A DNA stretch of 64,000 nucleotides from Chrysaora quinquecirrha (lineage: Eukaryota > Cnidaria > Scyphozoa > Semaeostomeae > Pelagiidae): assembly GCA_014526335.1 (NCBI GenBank), contig JACTAT010000002.1, positions 6,542,028 to 6,606,027 of the forward strand, read 5' to 3'. A program made the position numbers and the translations under genes. The first letter of the stretch is position 1, and each line of letters begins with the position of its first letter. The notes under the pieces were generated by a model. That model saw nothing but the letters and a program-made list of their open reading frames with translations. It was not told the origin of the DNA and did no database searches. Positions 1 to 10,656 of this stretch are shown here, piece by piece.

Positions 1-17
1 CTGACATCACTCTTGAT

Positions 18-866
18 TCACACAGCAACTATTGTGTATAACTGCTTTTGATTTTTCCTTCGATTCTCCATGCACATGATAATAAAAATACGCAAAAACA
101 ATAAAATCAAAACCATTGACATCAGAGAAAGCAACAAATAAGGGAAATATGTATCACTGTTTCGATCTCTCGAAAGCAAACTCGTTAGAGCAATCGAAAT
201 CGCGATGTACTCCGATACTGTGAATCGGACGAACTTTTCAATCGCAAGATTCTGAATCAGGAACCAGATTATCAATCCCAGTGATAAAACCAATAATCCG
301 ATAACAGATGCTTGAAAACTACCAAGCCCGTTGTCATAGCAAAGCACTATTGAGCAATTGATTATGGCTAGGATTGAATTCCAAGCGCAATCGAACATCA
401 ATCCGGATTGAACCAGAATTCGATTAGACCAGATTGCACTTTTTGGGAGTTTAGTGTTTCTCGCAACAGCATCGTGTAGTGCAGTGAACGATGCATGCAA
501 TGCCATGTATTGTGAAAGACAGGCAGCACATATTACCACAAATGCAGCGATTGAATTCCCTTCAGACCAGATGCCGATGTATATTGCCTCGAAAATGCAT
601 GCAACTGTGAAGCTTGCGTAGAATTTTGTAGACACGGTGCTATGCCCGTCATTTCTTCCGAACGTCTTCACGATGCAGTAGAATATGAAGATGAATGTGT
701 AACTGAATGAAAAGAATCCTCGACAGATTAGTAAAGGACTTCCAACTGGAGATAATTCAGTGTCGTACTCAACGAACCTCGCTCTGACATCATCGAAATA
801 AATTATGTTTATGATGAGCTTCGCAATGAAGGAAATAAATGCGAAAACTGCAAATAATTTCTTCAT
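18..866 (-). CDS. Multi-pass membrane protein, unrecognised family, single exon
   Basis: The frame encodes 282 residues without an intron. About eight hydrophobic stretches are visible, near residues 4-24, 46-67, 82-102, 106-127, 152-175, 184-207, 217-231 and 241-267, followed by a short basic tail (ENRRKNQKQ). There is no clear signal peptide apart from the first hydrophobic stretch. The central part (WSNRILVQSGLMFDCAWNSI) recalls uncharacterised multi-TM proteins of invertebrates that carry a similar WSN..VQ.G motif, but this is from memory and I assign no function. The start is the first Met, followed directly by the first membrane segment. It is divergent from CISD3, with about 2 kb between them. 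An intronless gene among intron-rich neighbours may be a retrocopy or a member of an intronless family. Confidence that it is a real gene is good because the frame is long and has consistent membrane-protein character. Confidence 0.72.
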   Translation of the reverse strand: MKKLFAVFAFISFIAKLIINIIYFDDVRARFVEYDTELSPVGSPLLICRGFFSFSYTFIFIFYCIVKTFGRNDGHSTVSTKFYASFTVACIFEAIYIGIWSEGNSIAAFVVICAACLSQYMALHASFTALHDAVARNTKLPKSAIWSNRILVQSGLMFDCAWNSILAIINCSIVLCYDNGLGSFQASVIGLLVLSLGLIIWFLIQNLAIEKFVRFTVSEYIAISIALTSLLSRDRNSDTYFPYLLLSLMSMVLILLFLRIFIIMCMENRRKNQKQLYTIVAV

Positions 867-2890
867 ATTTTCTTCCCTTTGTAGCTGAAATTATCTGGGT
901 ATTCTCTCTCTCGAATCTTTACCGAACTTGACAGAATATACCAAGGGCAGACAGAATATATCTTTTGAGTTTTCCAAATCTATTTTCTCCAAGTTTTTCT
1001 CCGATTGATTTTTTCCAAGAAATAGAATCTGTCACTTTCCAAACTCTGCGAAAAGCTTCAATTCTGCAAGTAAGAAGAAATCTTTCTTTATCCAAAAGAA
1101 AGCGACAAAACATAAAAATTAAAGTCAACTTAAACTTTCTTCGTTTCGAGATTTCCCTCTTTCTTTTTCACTGTGAAGGCTCAACCATGCTGTGTCAAAT
1201 CTTTTCCATTAGCAAGTGAAATAAATCTTTAAAAAAACAAGGTCACAGTTTTTTTCTGATCTTTTCATCTATGTTCAGCTCTGATTTCGGAATCCAAACT
1301 TCACTGAAGTGTCAACACTTCCCATCTCAATTTAATCTTCTTCTTTCTAGAATTCTGGAGAATTCTTCAGTGTCATAAAGTATGTCGATCCTGGTTATTA
1401 CGTCATCTAACTACTCTCGAGACACTAATATTTTTTGCTCTTTTGCCTAATTATCATTCTTTTCTATTTTTGATAACCCTACCCTTTCGTTTCTGCTAAA
1501 TGCATCACCAAAGGGAAATAGAAATGGAATTGGAAGAGCCTTCTCTTATGAAAGTCTTTTTTGCTGTGTGAAACTTGTTGCAGACCAACTCAAACAAGCT
1601 CAAACAAATCTTTCAACTATGGTTCTAAACTATTCTTATAATAATAAAGAGTGTATAATTGGAAGCACTTTCTTGGTGAAAATGCTTTTTAAATTTACAA
1701 AACTTCCAATCAGAATAAAAGGATCTCATAAAGATTAGAGGAGATCTCTTCAACAAGCGTAATACAAGGCAGTAGTGCAGTAGTGCAGTGTTTCTCTCTT
1801 CCTTTTTTCTTAAAAGCTTCTTTCTAACACGTTTATGTAATTTTACACACACGTAGGCCAGAAAAATCAAACTACGATACGAAGATACGAAGAAGTCCTT
1901 ACCTTCAACAAGAGTCCACAAATTTTTGAAATGGCAAGTTTCATCAAGTTAAACCTCTGCTGAAACAAGAATCTTTAACTAGAGATACAGCTGGTTTTAT
2001 CAAACTTCTTATCTTTAAAAAGATTCAAATCCAGCCCTTTATCGAATTTATTCGTCCATAATTTTTGTAAATCCCCGTAAAAGTTGATGAAATCTGATCT
2101 TATAATGTTGAAAAGCTGGGTAAATCTTAGACATTGCTGTCCACCTAACCAACATATAAGGTTTTCTCAGAATATCAAGTTTATACGTTTTGGGGTTTCC
2201 CATTTATATATTGCTGGTCTGTTTTTCGTATGACATCATCTGGAATAAATATCTGTGTTGACTTTTTCGAACTGCTGGAGATCCAGCACGCGATGTGAGC
2301 AGAAAAGAGCAGAAAATTTGAATGTAGAATGGAGAAAAGTACTCAAGGCCAGATTTTTATCCGTAAAATATCTCAAAAATTTGCAATATGGAATACAAAC
2401 TTTGCTAAGAGGCAAGAAAGAGAATCCAGGACAACTAAGTGGTTTACACCGATTTGTACCTACAACAACTTGATGCACCTCAGAAACAAGCTTTTTACAA
2501 ACACAGACGGGATGGATCAGAGCATCCTTTAAGATTCATTTCGGTCAAGTTTTTCTGCTTTATCTAGAAATGAAAGTTTGCAGATTTGCGGCATAAAAAC
2601 GTTGTCCAGAAACCCCCTTTTAACGTGTTTTTAAGAAGGGTTTGGAGCAATGAGATGGTGAAATTAAATTAGCCCAAAAATACGAATATTTTTGCAAAGG
2701 CTAAGGAACTAATCTAAGCGTTGGTTCTTGTAGCACCACAGGGCAGAAAGATTTTCTAAAAACTTCCAGACTTGACCCTCGTGCGTCTTGAAAAGGTGTT
2801 TTTTTTTATCAAAAAGCAAACTCGTGTTCAAAACGTTCGTGTCGTGTTTCCCCGCAGAGTTTGCGCAAGTGGCCACGCCAAAAACTCCGA
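867..2890. other. Intergenic region, no supported gene
   Basis: This 2-kb stretch separates the divergent membrane-protein gene and CISD3. It holds only short open frames without recognisable domains, typical of AT-rich noncoding DNA. The left part should contain the promoter of the minus-strand gene. I see no terminal inverted repeats or tandem arrays in it. Confidence 0.5.
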
Positions 2891-2898
2891 TTGCCAAA

Positions 2899-2906
2899 TG
2901 ACGTCA
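2899..2906. promoter_or_regulatory. Palindromic CRE/ATF-type site upstream of CISD3
   Basis: TGACGTCA, a perfect 8-bp cAMP-response/ATF consensus, lies about 100 bp before the CISD3 start codon, in the expected position of a proximal promoter. No TATA box is evident nearby. The motif is seen; use as a regulatory site is inferred from position. Confidence 0.4.
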
Positions 2907-3002
2907 TGTCACGCGAAAATTCAATTCAATTCAAGTGAGTGCTCAATACAACTGACAACAACACAACAACAACAATTTCAGCACAAGTGTTTTTGCCTCA
3001 AA

Positions 3003-4102
3003 ATGTCTTTGCTTCAAGCTGGAATTTCGTCTGGTAGACTTTGCAACAGATTACTACGGAAAGTTGTTGCAAATAAACATAGCACTGGACTTCTCTTTGT
3101 GAGTATACAACTTTTATAGAAGTATGGACTTTATATATAAAAGAAATATGAAATAAAACGGCCAATAAAAGTTGCTGTGGTGGCCTAAAATAAAAACAAA
3201 ACAAAACAGACTCAACTGAATTTCTTGATTAATGATTTGGCTTTATTTCAGGTAAACAGGAGACCTATAAGTGGGAGTATAATTGCACAGAAAGGTCCAT
3301 TTGAGGCTGAATTGATCGAAGGAAAACGATATGCTTGGTGCCAATGTGGATATAGCAATAAACAGGTATTATGAATAATAAAATTGGGTTATTTATTTTT
3401 TGCATTCTCCAAAAAAGACTAGTAGATGAGTATCTGTGACTATAAAAATGTTTTTTTTTCTCTAATCTATCATACCCTCATTATGCATGTGTTAAAATAC
3501 CCTTGGTATGAACCTGTTGGAAGCTTTGTTGTGTGCACCGAAGAAATGTGGTGAGCAAGTTTGGCTAAAATAATAGAAAACAATACACCTATTGTTTGGA
3601 AAACAATAGCCTTCAGTGCCCAAAGATTCCAGCCTGGAGTATGCATTCGCTGGTCAGCATGGGATGGAAAGTTTAGTTCCTTTTTGCCTCAGTGGCAAAG
3701 CGAGCCTCATTGGTGCCCTGGCACAAACACAGATGTTGTGCCCTTATGTTTGATTTGAGTCACATTTTTAGTCAAACTTTGATTCCTCTCAATTTATTAC
3801 AAAATCTTGCTATTTTGTGCCCCCTCCAGGGGCACTTCTCCTTCCCTGCCCCTTTTCCTACATTACTGTATAAGGCTTGATGAAATCATGCAAATTAAAT
3901 CTGCTGCTCTTATGTAATGACATTTTGTTCCTTACAGCCATTTTGTGATGGACAACATAGACGTAAATCAAAAATCTCTCCTGTGAGGTTCAAGGCAGAA
4001 AAGACTGGCACAGCATTCCTGTGTGGGTGCAAACAGACCAAAAATGCTCCATATTGTGATGGGACGCATATGTGTGACGAGGTACAAAATGCAAGTACTT
4101 GA
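3003..4102 (+). CDS. CISD3: CISD3-like mitochondrial protein with two CDGSH iron-sulfur domains
   Basis: Three exons: 3003-3098, 3252-3365 and 3938-4102, all with GT-AG ends and phase 0 joins, giving 124 residues; the vertebrate protein is about the same length. Residues 1-35 are basic and hydroxylated with few acids, as in a mitochondrial presequence. Two CDGSH motifs follow: C62, C64, C73, H77 and C99, C101, C110, H114, each the 3Cys-1His set that binds a 2Fe-2S cluster. Two CDGSH motifs in one soluble protein is the mark of CISD3 (MiNT/Miner2) as opposed to CISD1/2, which have one motif and a membrane anchor. The family is located in the mitochondrial matrix and takes part in iron and redox balance. 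The second intron splits the first motif between its Cys-x-Cys part and its CDG part. Two AATAAA signals follow closely, the first directly after the stop. Confidence 0.95.
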
Positions 4103-4119
4103 AATAAACGCGAAATAAA
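4103..4119 (+). terminator. Two polyadenylation signals just after the CISD3 stop codon
   Basis: AATAAA occurs at 4103-4108, immediately after TGA, and again at 4114-4119. Cleavage 10-30 bases later would give a very short 3' UTR. Downstream lies a transposon, which fits an end of the transcript here. Confidence 0.5.
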
Positions 4120-4272
4120 GTAAGAACTAAGAAAAATGAAAACATTATAACTTGATTCTGTGACTGATTTTTATTGAATTGTAAATTAAAGTGCTGAATA
4201 TTGGAGAAAATGTCAAGTTTCTGACGTCGCTAAGTAAAGTAGCTTTTTTAATTTGAAATTTCGTACATATGC

Positions 4273-4856
4273 CAGGGGCGGATCCAGGGTAAATATTTAC
4301 GGGTGCCCATGAAGGGGTCCGGGTGATTTGGTGACCACGCCCTTCAGAACCCCGGAGAAGGTGGGCAACGCCCTTTTTAATCCTGTAAGGCGTTTTTATA
4401 ATTTTAGGAAAAATTGTTAAAATCATCCTGAAAAGGAGCAAAAATGCAAGGTTTTTAAGACATGGAATAAAAAGCTTGTAAAATATGCAAAGAGCAAAAT
4501 CTTCCCAAATTTCAGATATCTTAGTCAAACTCTTGGTTGGGATATCGTACATTAAATAATCTACCATGATGCAAAGATTACCATATTTTATTCAGTCGAT
4601 CTTCCTTTTCTTCTTTTTTAACTGAATTGTCGTTCAATATTTCATTTAATTCTTTTAAAACTTCAAATTCCATCAATAACATAGGGCCTAGCCTAGGCAG
4701 CTTTGACACATCTAAATAAAATGGCGGCCTGATACCACAAAGATGCCAAGTTCCAGTTATCAAAATGGGAATCGAAAGTCAGTTACACTAAATATAGATC
4801 TTTGAAAATTTTAAGGGTGCTTGAGCACCCCTAGCACCCCCCTGAATCCGCCCCTG
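4273..4856. mobile_element. Non-autonomous DNA transposon with CAGGGGCGGAT ends
   Basis: The left end CAGGGGCGGATCCAGG is matched by the reverse complement of the right end (CCTGAATCCGCCCCTG). A 5-bp direct repeat TATGC flanks it (4268-4272 and 4857-4861), a likely target duplication. No transposase domain is readable inside. Ends of this type are common in many invertebrate genomes; I do not assign the superfamily. Confidence 0.7.
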
Positions 4857-5078
4857 TATGCAGGGTACATATGTATATCATCACCTGGGATAAAATTCCT
4901 CGAATGATTTTCGGGGGCGTGGTCTTGCCCCGCCCCCTTTCCTTGCTCCCCTGTGTTTTTATTTGTTCATAATTTTGATCCATGTTAATTGTATCAATCG
5001 TAGCTGTAGTACTTCTTTTTGGCCTAAGAAGCAAGAAATTCAGTCGTTTTTCAGACTTATTTTCACGAATCTATCAAA

Positions 5079-7850
5079 ATGTCTGCTCCACAATGTGCAG
5101 ATTGCTTCATAAACACATGCTCGATGTGGAGAAGGACCCCGAGAGGCCTTGTAGTTTGTAATTTATGTCATTTAAAGCGGTTAAAGACAGAGGGGAATGG
5201 AAATGGTCTTTCAAAACAGAAAGACAGGAACAAAGAATTGGTCAGGCAGTCATCTCGCAAAAGCAAACCATCAAGCAAAGCAGCAAAATTAGGGAATGGA
5301 AAGTACTGGGATAAGATAACTAAAGGATCAACTCTTAGGAATAGAAAATCTTCACTGAAAAAAAAGGTTTGTCCAGTTGTTTGTTGTTGTTTTGTTATTA
5401 ACCATGCATGGCTGCATTGGGCTATTCCATTTAATCTCCATACAGGGGGATGGATGTACATTTTCCAGGGGGGAAAAATTTCATCTTTCCAGGGGGTCAG
5501 TCTTTTCTAGAAATGATTATTCCAGGGGGTTTGTCCCATCTATCCAGGGGGTGATGTCTGCCTGCGATAGTTTTTCCAGAGGATCTGCATTATTTCATTG
5601 TTATTTCAAGTTATCAACGCTAAATTTCCAGGGGGTAGCATATGATTTTTAACAGAAATTCCAGGGATTTGCATATACCAAAATTCTTACTTCCATTACC
5701 CTGTATAGATATTTAATGGAATAGCCCATTATATGTTTGAGTGAGACATTGGGAACATTTAACTCTCATAAAATTTATACCACCAGTGCTTGGGTTGTCA
5801 CACCCTCTAAATCTATTAGGTATGCCCCTGTACTTATTTCCAATGTTGATAAATTTGTTTCTGTTTTAGCCTGAAAAGAGCCTCAATGTAACTGGAGCAG
5901 TTGTTTCTTCAAAGAGCATATACTATCAGGTAATTCCAAACAATATCATATGTTTTGTATCAATTTTCCCACCAAAACATGATTAGAATCAAATTTCAAG
6001 AAAAAAGCAGATTTAGAGTGATTAAACATGTTCCAATTATTGCAACAATCAAAAAACTACTGCCTAATAAAATCTATTGTCATTTCTTTATTCATATGTA
6101 TCAAAGTCTAATTAAAAAAAACGCATTATTTGTACTAGTCATTTCAGAGCTACATTGAAAGTGTGAATCGAGTGTCAAAGGCATGACATCATGAAAATCT
6201 ATTTTTAGAATTTCTTGATATACTCTTCATTTTCTGGAAAAGCATAAAAAGTAATGCAGAACTGCCAAAAATTCAAATACCTGCCAAAAATTAGTCACAT
6301 TTCTGCATTATTTCTTATGATTTTTCAGAAAATTTAGAGCAAATTGAGAAATTCTAAAAATAGATTTTTGATGACATCACACTTAAGTACTCTTTTACCC
6401 TAAACTAAGCAACTTTCAGTAAAAATGTCTTTTATTGTCTTCAGGGTTTACTTTATAAAGAGGGTGATATAGTCTGCATCACTGACATTAGCGGAGAGAA
6501 ATACTATGCACAACTAAGAGGATTCTTACAAGATATTTATTTGAATAAATATGCAGCAATCACTTGGCTATTACCAACCGTATCAAATCCATCAAAATTT
6601 GACCCTGCTCTATTTTTACCAGGTATGTTCCTCAAATATAATATTCAATCTTTGTTGTGATTTGACTTGAATTTTCTGAGCTCAAATACCTATTATCACA
6701 TTACTTTGAGTTAATGTAACCTTTTTTGAATAGGTTTCTTTTTCAGTTTTTTTTAGTACGAATCAGTCGCTGGCCTTTTATTTGCAAAACATTTAATTAA
6801 TGCCTTACCCCCCGTTTTTGATGTTCCATCCGTATCTAGCCATTTTTTTGATAATTGAAAAGGATTTCAAAACGAATGTTGGTCAAGTGATAGCCTGAGC
6901 ATCTAGCTTGCAGTTCTACAGCAATCCACGTAACTACGATTCGTCTTACCACATACCACATGCTCATAGGCATATGGTCAAGTTATGTAAAGACTTGATA
7001 ATCATCGCTTATCATGACAAGCCTTTTATATTTATAGGAAAAGCGTTTCCGGAGAGCTTCGATAACTGCCAAAAATAGTTGGGAAACTCTAGATTTTTCG
7101 TGTTACACCACCAATATTTCCAGACAATCTAGTTTATTCTCGAGAAGCTCCCCACCCCCTCAAACAATGTTGAATTTTTGATAATTCTCTAAGCAGTTCA
7201 GCAAGGTCGGAAATAGCACAAGTGGGGGTTTTGCAAGGGGGGAGGATGACGGGGAAACGACAGCAGGCCGTGAATTTAAGCACAAGCGTTTCGAAATTTT
7301 CGGCAGGCATTGTACATCTCCCATCATCTGGGTAATAAGAAATGCAGTTCTTCTCCTATTTATATACGGATCGAAACGGCGTGAAAAATGCTAATAACCG
7401 AGTTTGCTAGTAAGCTCGGAAGCTTTATGCGCGTCAAAAAATTCGAACTCTCCAAAAATATTACCGTCGTTACCCAAACAAACATCGCATTGATTATCAA
7501 GTTGAATACTATGTTCAGTAAATTACTTTATACTTTTTGTTTGAACTTACAATATTTTTTCAGGCCCTGATGAAGATACACCTAGACCAATGGAATGTTT
7601 TGAATTCATATCAAGAGCACCATCAAATCTATTCAAAATGAAAACCTCATATCCACCTTATACACGAACTAGAGCAGATTTGTCAGCACTTATTAACGCC
7701 GCAGATGAAGTTTTAAATACTGAATGTCCTGAAGAAGTTCCTGAAAACATTGAAGATAAATCTCAGTCAGAGGTGACGTCGGAGAAACCTGAAAATACAG
7801 AAGAAATTGCCGTTAGCGTTGGTGCTACAGATGAAATCCTAGACTCGTAG
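5079..7850 (+). CDS. GATAD1: GATAD1-like GATA zinc finger chromatin protein
   Basis: Four exons: 5079-5366, 5870-5929, 6445-6622 and 7564-7850, phases 0, 0 and 1, giving 270 residues, nearly the same as the vertebrate protein. An N-terminal single GATA-type zinc finger has C9, C27, C30 and a pair partner at C6/C9 with 17 residues between C9 and C27; the SMW after C14 matches the family. A basic Lys/Arg/Ser-rich linker follows (residues about 40-96). Residues about 115-190 hold the BAH-like conserved region with IYYQ, GDIVCITD, YYAQLRGF and AAITWLLPT, then the family block around ECFEFISRAPS. The C-terminal tail is acidic (Glu-rich), unlike the vertebrate end. GATAD1 is known as a nuclear reader associated with H3K4me3 and histone deacetylase complexes. 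The function is inferred from family membership. The 3' flank carries a MITE from about 7880. Confidence 0.95.
5418..5728. mobile_element. About 310-bp MITE with GGGCTATTCCAT ends, in GATAD1 intron 1
   Basis: The left end GGGCTATTCCATTTAAT is repeated in inverted form at the right end (ATTTAATGGAATAGCCC). The inside has about seven spaced copies of a CCAGGGGG or CCAGGG word in one direction. No coding capacity for a transposase is seen. The flanks share ATT, a possible short target duplication. Confidence 0.7.
6170..6395. repeat. Foldback inverted repeat in GATAD1 intron 2
   Basis: The left arm (TGACATCATGAAAATCTATT... from about 6182) is matched in inverted order by the right arm ending near 6380 (AATAGATTTTTGATGACATC), with the arms running for about 90 bases each. 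It is a foldback MITE by structure; I see no coding sequence in it. Confidence 0.6.
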
Positions 7851-7880
7851 ATGTTAAATTTTTCGTTAGATTTTTCTAAG

Positions 7881-8140
7881 ACCCTGGCCAAACGATCAAA
7901 CATTGTTTGTCAAAGGCTTGGATTACCTTATCGCGAAATGCTTGAACGTTTGGCCTTGACCACGTCACAAAACATTGCTTGACCCAGAATTCGTTGCACG
8001 ATGTTTTTGAAAAGGTCCAGAAGCATTTTTGGTTGACGCTAGCAAAACCTGTTTGACGAGCATTGTTTTTTGTGAAGTGACCAAACGGTAAAACATTTTG
8101 CTTGACAAGCAAATTTCAAATTTTCAACAATTATGTTTGA
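7881..8140. mobile_element. MITE of the CAAACATTGTTTG family after GATAD1
   Basis: This copy starts with CCCTGGCCAAACGATCAAAC and is filled with repeats of CAAACATTG, TTGACAAGC and TTGTCAAA in both directions. The same words recur at about 43300-43520, 47965-48070, 51440-51915, 52100-52330, 59635-60260, 60680-60960 and 63945-64000. It lies in or just after the GATAD1 3' UTR. Confidence 0.65.
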
Positions 8141-9138
8141 TAGTCGGGTATTTAATATTTATCTAATCCTTGATTTGCATATAGTTATTTCTGAAAATGG
8201 GTCCTTTTGGAGATGTTCGAAAATTTGAGTAGCCACAAACCCTTTAGCTTTCGGTTCCTACTTGACTTGACTGCTATCTGTATTCGACCATATTGCATTT
8301 TTATTTAGAGTAGTAAATAAGTTAGTGCATAGATCATGATGAAAGATGAAAATTGCGGAGAGCATATTCTTTCTGTTTTTATTTTGCTTCTCAAGCTTGT
8401 CACAAGCGCGTTTTTATCTTCAGTAGAAAACAGAAGGTTTGGAAAGCCATGCATATCTCCAGCGCTCTCAGCGCTGTATCCAGGAAAACTCACAAACTTC
8501 CCATGGACTCACCAACTTTCTGATTTTCAATTTCGGTCAGTGGAAAGTTTTTTTGGCAGAAGTTTTGTCTACCTTCTTGGACAAATCTGTATCTTTAAAA
8601 ACACCTTGATCACAAAATAGCCTTGGTACCCGCCGATGTCTGGTTGAAATTTGGAAAGTTACTGCAGTGAAGAGGGCTTAGTTTTTCCAGGAAAGGATTC
8701 GGATAAACATACTTTTAGGTATGCAAAAGAAACAAACACCTTTCTTACAAAACATTATATCCGTGAATTTGGCAACTGACATGATAACAGTCACACTTAA
8801 CCCCATTTGTTTTGGGACAGCGTGACCCCAATCCCGCCGGTGACATTCATAATAGCAAGTCCAATCATGTTCAGCTTCACAAGAAGCGCCACAAAATGTT
8901 TACATTTCACACCTTCGCAGAATTGCAAACAACGACACTGATTGGACAAATTCGCGCATGTCAATGAAATCCACGTTGACCATTGGTTAAAACATTTTGC
9001 GTCCTGTGGATCGCTTGAATACTAGACAAAGTTTTGCAAATGGCGGACGCAATTCTGAAGTAAAGAAATGCAGCTATTTGACAAAGCAGATTTTGTGCAC
9101 CTATTTTCCCATTGCCTTAATCAAAATAAATTTTTGAA
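8141..9138. other. Intergenic region between GATAD1 and the lipase gene
   Basis: No gene is supported here. A 94-residue open frame at 8336-8620 has no recognised domain. The last 100-150 bases must hold the promoter or 5' UTR of the intronless lipase gene; no TATA box is obvious. Confidence 0.5.
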
Positions 9139-10656
9139 ATGGGGAACCTTCAGAGTCGTCTTCTTGAAGGACCAATTCCTGATCGAGACTTGGATGTCAA
9201 GGAATATCAAACATCTCTCAAGAGAAGAGGCCGAGCAATTTTAGGCCTAGCGACAGGTATCTTCTTTTTTACTGGATTTAAGCTTTCTGGTTCAATTTTA
9301 ATCGCTCTTGGAGTCGGCTTGATTCCTGTTTTTATCCTCTGGAAAGGACATAATGCAGCTTGGAAGGACATCCAGCCTGAATTTGTCACTGAGGAATGGG
9401 ATAGTTGTGTTTCAAGTATCCACAACACTATTGAAATTCTGAGCAAAAGGCACCAGGAAAACTACGTTTTCAAATACCCAGTTTTTATTAATTTGCCTTT
9501 GCTTGCAGTATACCATATGCATCACCGTTCTCTTGCATATGAAGTGTTACATTCACAGGCATCGGATTCTCCTGAATGCTTTGACGATGCCTTGCATTAT
9601 ATGAAATTTGCATCATCAGCATATGGAGCTGTGTATATGAGATTCCTGAAGATAATAAGTGAGTTACCAATGAATTCTGAAGAAGGTCTAGATGCAGCAG
9701 CCATTAGTAAACACACTGGAGTTGGAATCGGTGATATATTTGCAATGGAGTTAACTGGTGTTCAAGTTAATTGTCCAGCATATTTTGTTGCAGTAAACCA
9801 CAGCAGACAAGCTGTCGTTATTACCGTTAGGGGTACATCTAACATTGCAGATGTTATGACAGACCTGGTTTGTAAATCTGTGCAGTTTTTAGATGGTGTG
9901 GCTCATGAGGGAATCAAAACCGGTGCTGAAAAACTGTTTAAAAAGACTATCAAACAGGTCTGCTCACTGCTTGGTTATTACCGAGGGTACTCTTTGGTAT
10001 TAACTGGACACAGTTTGGGGGCTGGTACCTCTGTCCTTTTAACAATGCTCTATCTTGACTTTCAAAAGAATCAGGGGCAGCGAAAGAGCTGTCTGATTGG
10101 CAAAGACCTCATAGATGCTGCGGAAGATATGATTTTACCTGAAAATGTTGAAATTCACTGCTATGCTTTTGCACCACCTCCTGTCTTTGGTTCCATGGGG
10201 AAAGAATTGCCTCATTTGCAAGACAAAATTGATGTTTATGTCAATCATTGTGATATAGTACCACGTCTCTCCTTGGCTTCGTTTAACGACATGCTTCATG
10301 CTTTGCAAAGAATTGACAACTTACAACTTGACTTAAAGGAGAGAATTGCTGTCTTTTTCTTTGCTGTCACCCATCCTATGATCACAAAAATTGTTGACAT
10401 GGTGAGATCTGTAATTGAGGATACAAGCTTCCATCATCTACTCTCTGAAAATGATAGCCATTTTGCCAGACTTCATATACCTGGTAAAATACACCTAATG
10501 CAGAAAGCACCGCATGGAAAGAGATATAACGTCTGCAGAAAAAACAGTAATTTCTTTTCTCATATGCTGCTTGTTGATGGTTTCTTTGCTGATCATTTGC
10601 CAGATCAATATGAGAATGCAATCTCCGCTGTCTGTGAAGCAAATAAGGAAAAATAA
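9139..10656 (+). CDS. Class-3 (alpha/beta hydrolase) lipase, diacylglycerol-lipase-like, intronless
   Basis: A single open frame of 505 residues. It starts MGNLQS, which fits the N-myristoylation pattern (Gly2, Ser6), followed by a hydrophobic segment at about residues 34-68 (one hairpin or two short membrane helices). The lipase core runs from about residue 205 to 490: VRGTSNIADVMTDL, the nucleophile elbow GHSLGAG with Ser292, the probable acid Asp372 in DIVPRLS, and the probable base His486 in ADHLPDQY. This is the class-3 lipase triad order. Animal members include sn-1-specific diacylglycerol lipases, which make 2-arachidonoylglycerol, but this protein lacks the four-helix N-terminus of DAGL-alpha and is shorter than DAGL-beta, so the substrate is not fixed. 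Membrane attachment is inferred from the N-terminus. Lack of introns amid intron-rich genes suggests retroposition or an ancient intronless subfamily. Confidence 0.9.
   Translation: MGNLQSRLLEGPIPDRDLDVKEYQTSLKRRGRAILGLATGIFFFTGFKLSGSILIALGVGLIPVFILWKGHNAAWKDIQPEFVTEEWDSCVSSIHNTIEILSKRHQENYVFKYPVFINLPLLAVYHMHHRSLAYEVLHSQASDSPECFDDALHYMKFASSAYGAVYMRFLKIISELPMNSEEGLDAAAISKHTGVGIGDIFAMELTGVQVNCPAYFVAVNHSRQAVVITVRGTSNIADVMTDLVCKSVQFLDGVAHEGIKTGAEKLFKKTIKQVCSLLGYYRGYSLVLTGHSLGAGTSVLLTMLYLDFQKNQGQRKSCLIGKDLIDAAEDMILPENVEIHCYAFAPPPVFGSMGKELPHLQDKIDVYVNHCDIVPRLSLASFNDMLHALQRIDNLQLDLKERIAVFFFAVTHPMITKIVDMVRSVIEDTSFHHLLSENDSHFARLHIPGKIHLMQKAPHGKRYNVCRKNSNFFSHMLLVDGFFADHLPDQYENAISAVCEANKEK

Noticed and set aside
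2772..3119. 115-codon frame reaching into CISD3 exon 1
   Set aside because: It is in a different frame from the CISD3 reading, which has clear family support.
4145..4567. 140-codon minus-strand frame
   Set aside because: It crosses the end of a TIR element and has no transposase or other domain.
8336..8620. 94-codon frame between GATAD1 and the lipase
   Set aside because: No recognised domain, no splice context and ordinary length for chance in AT-rich DNA.
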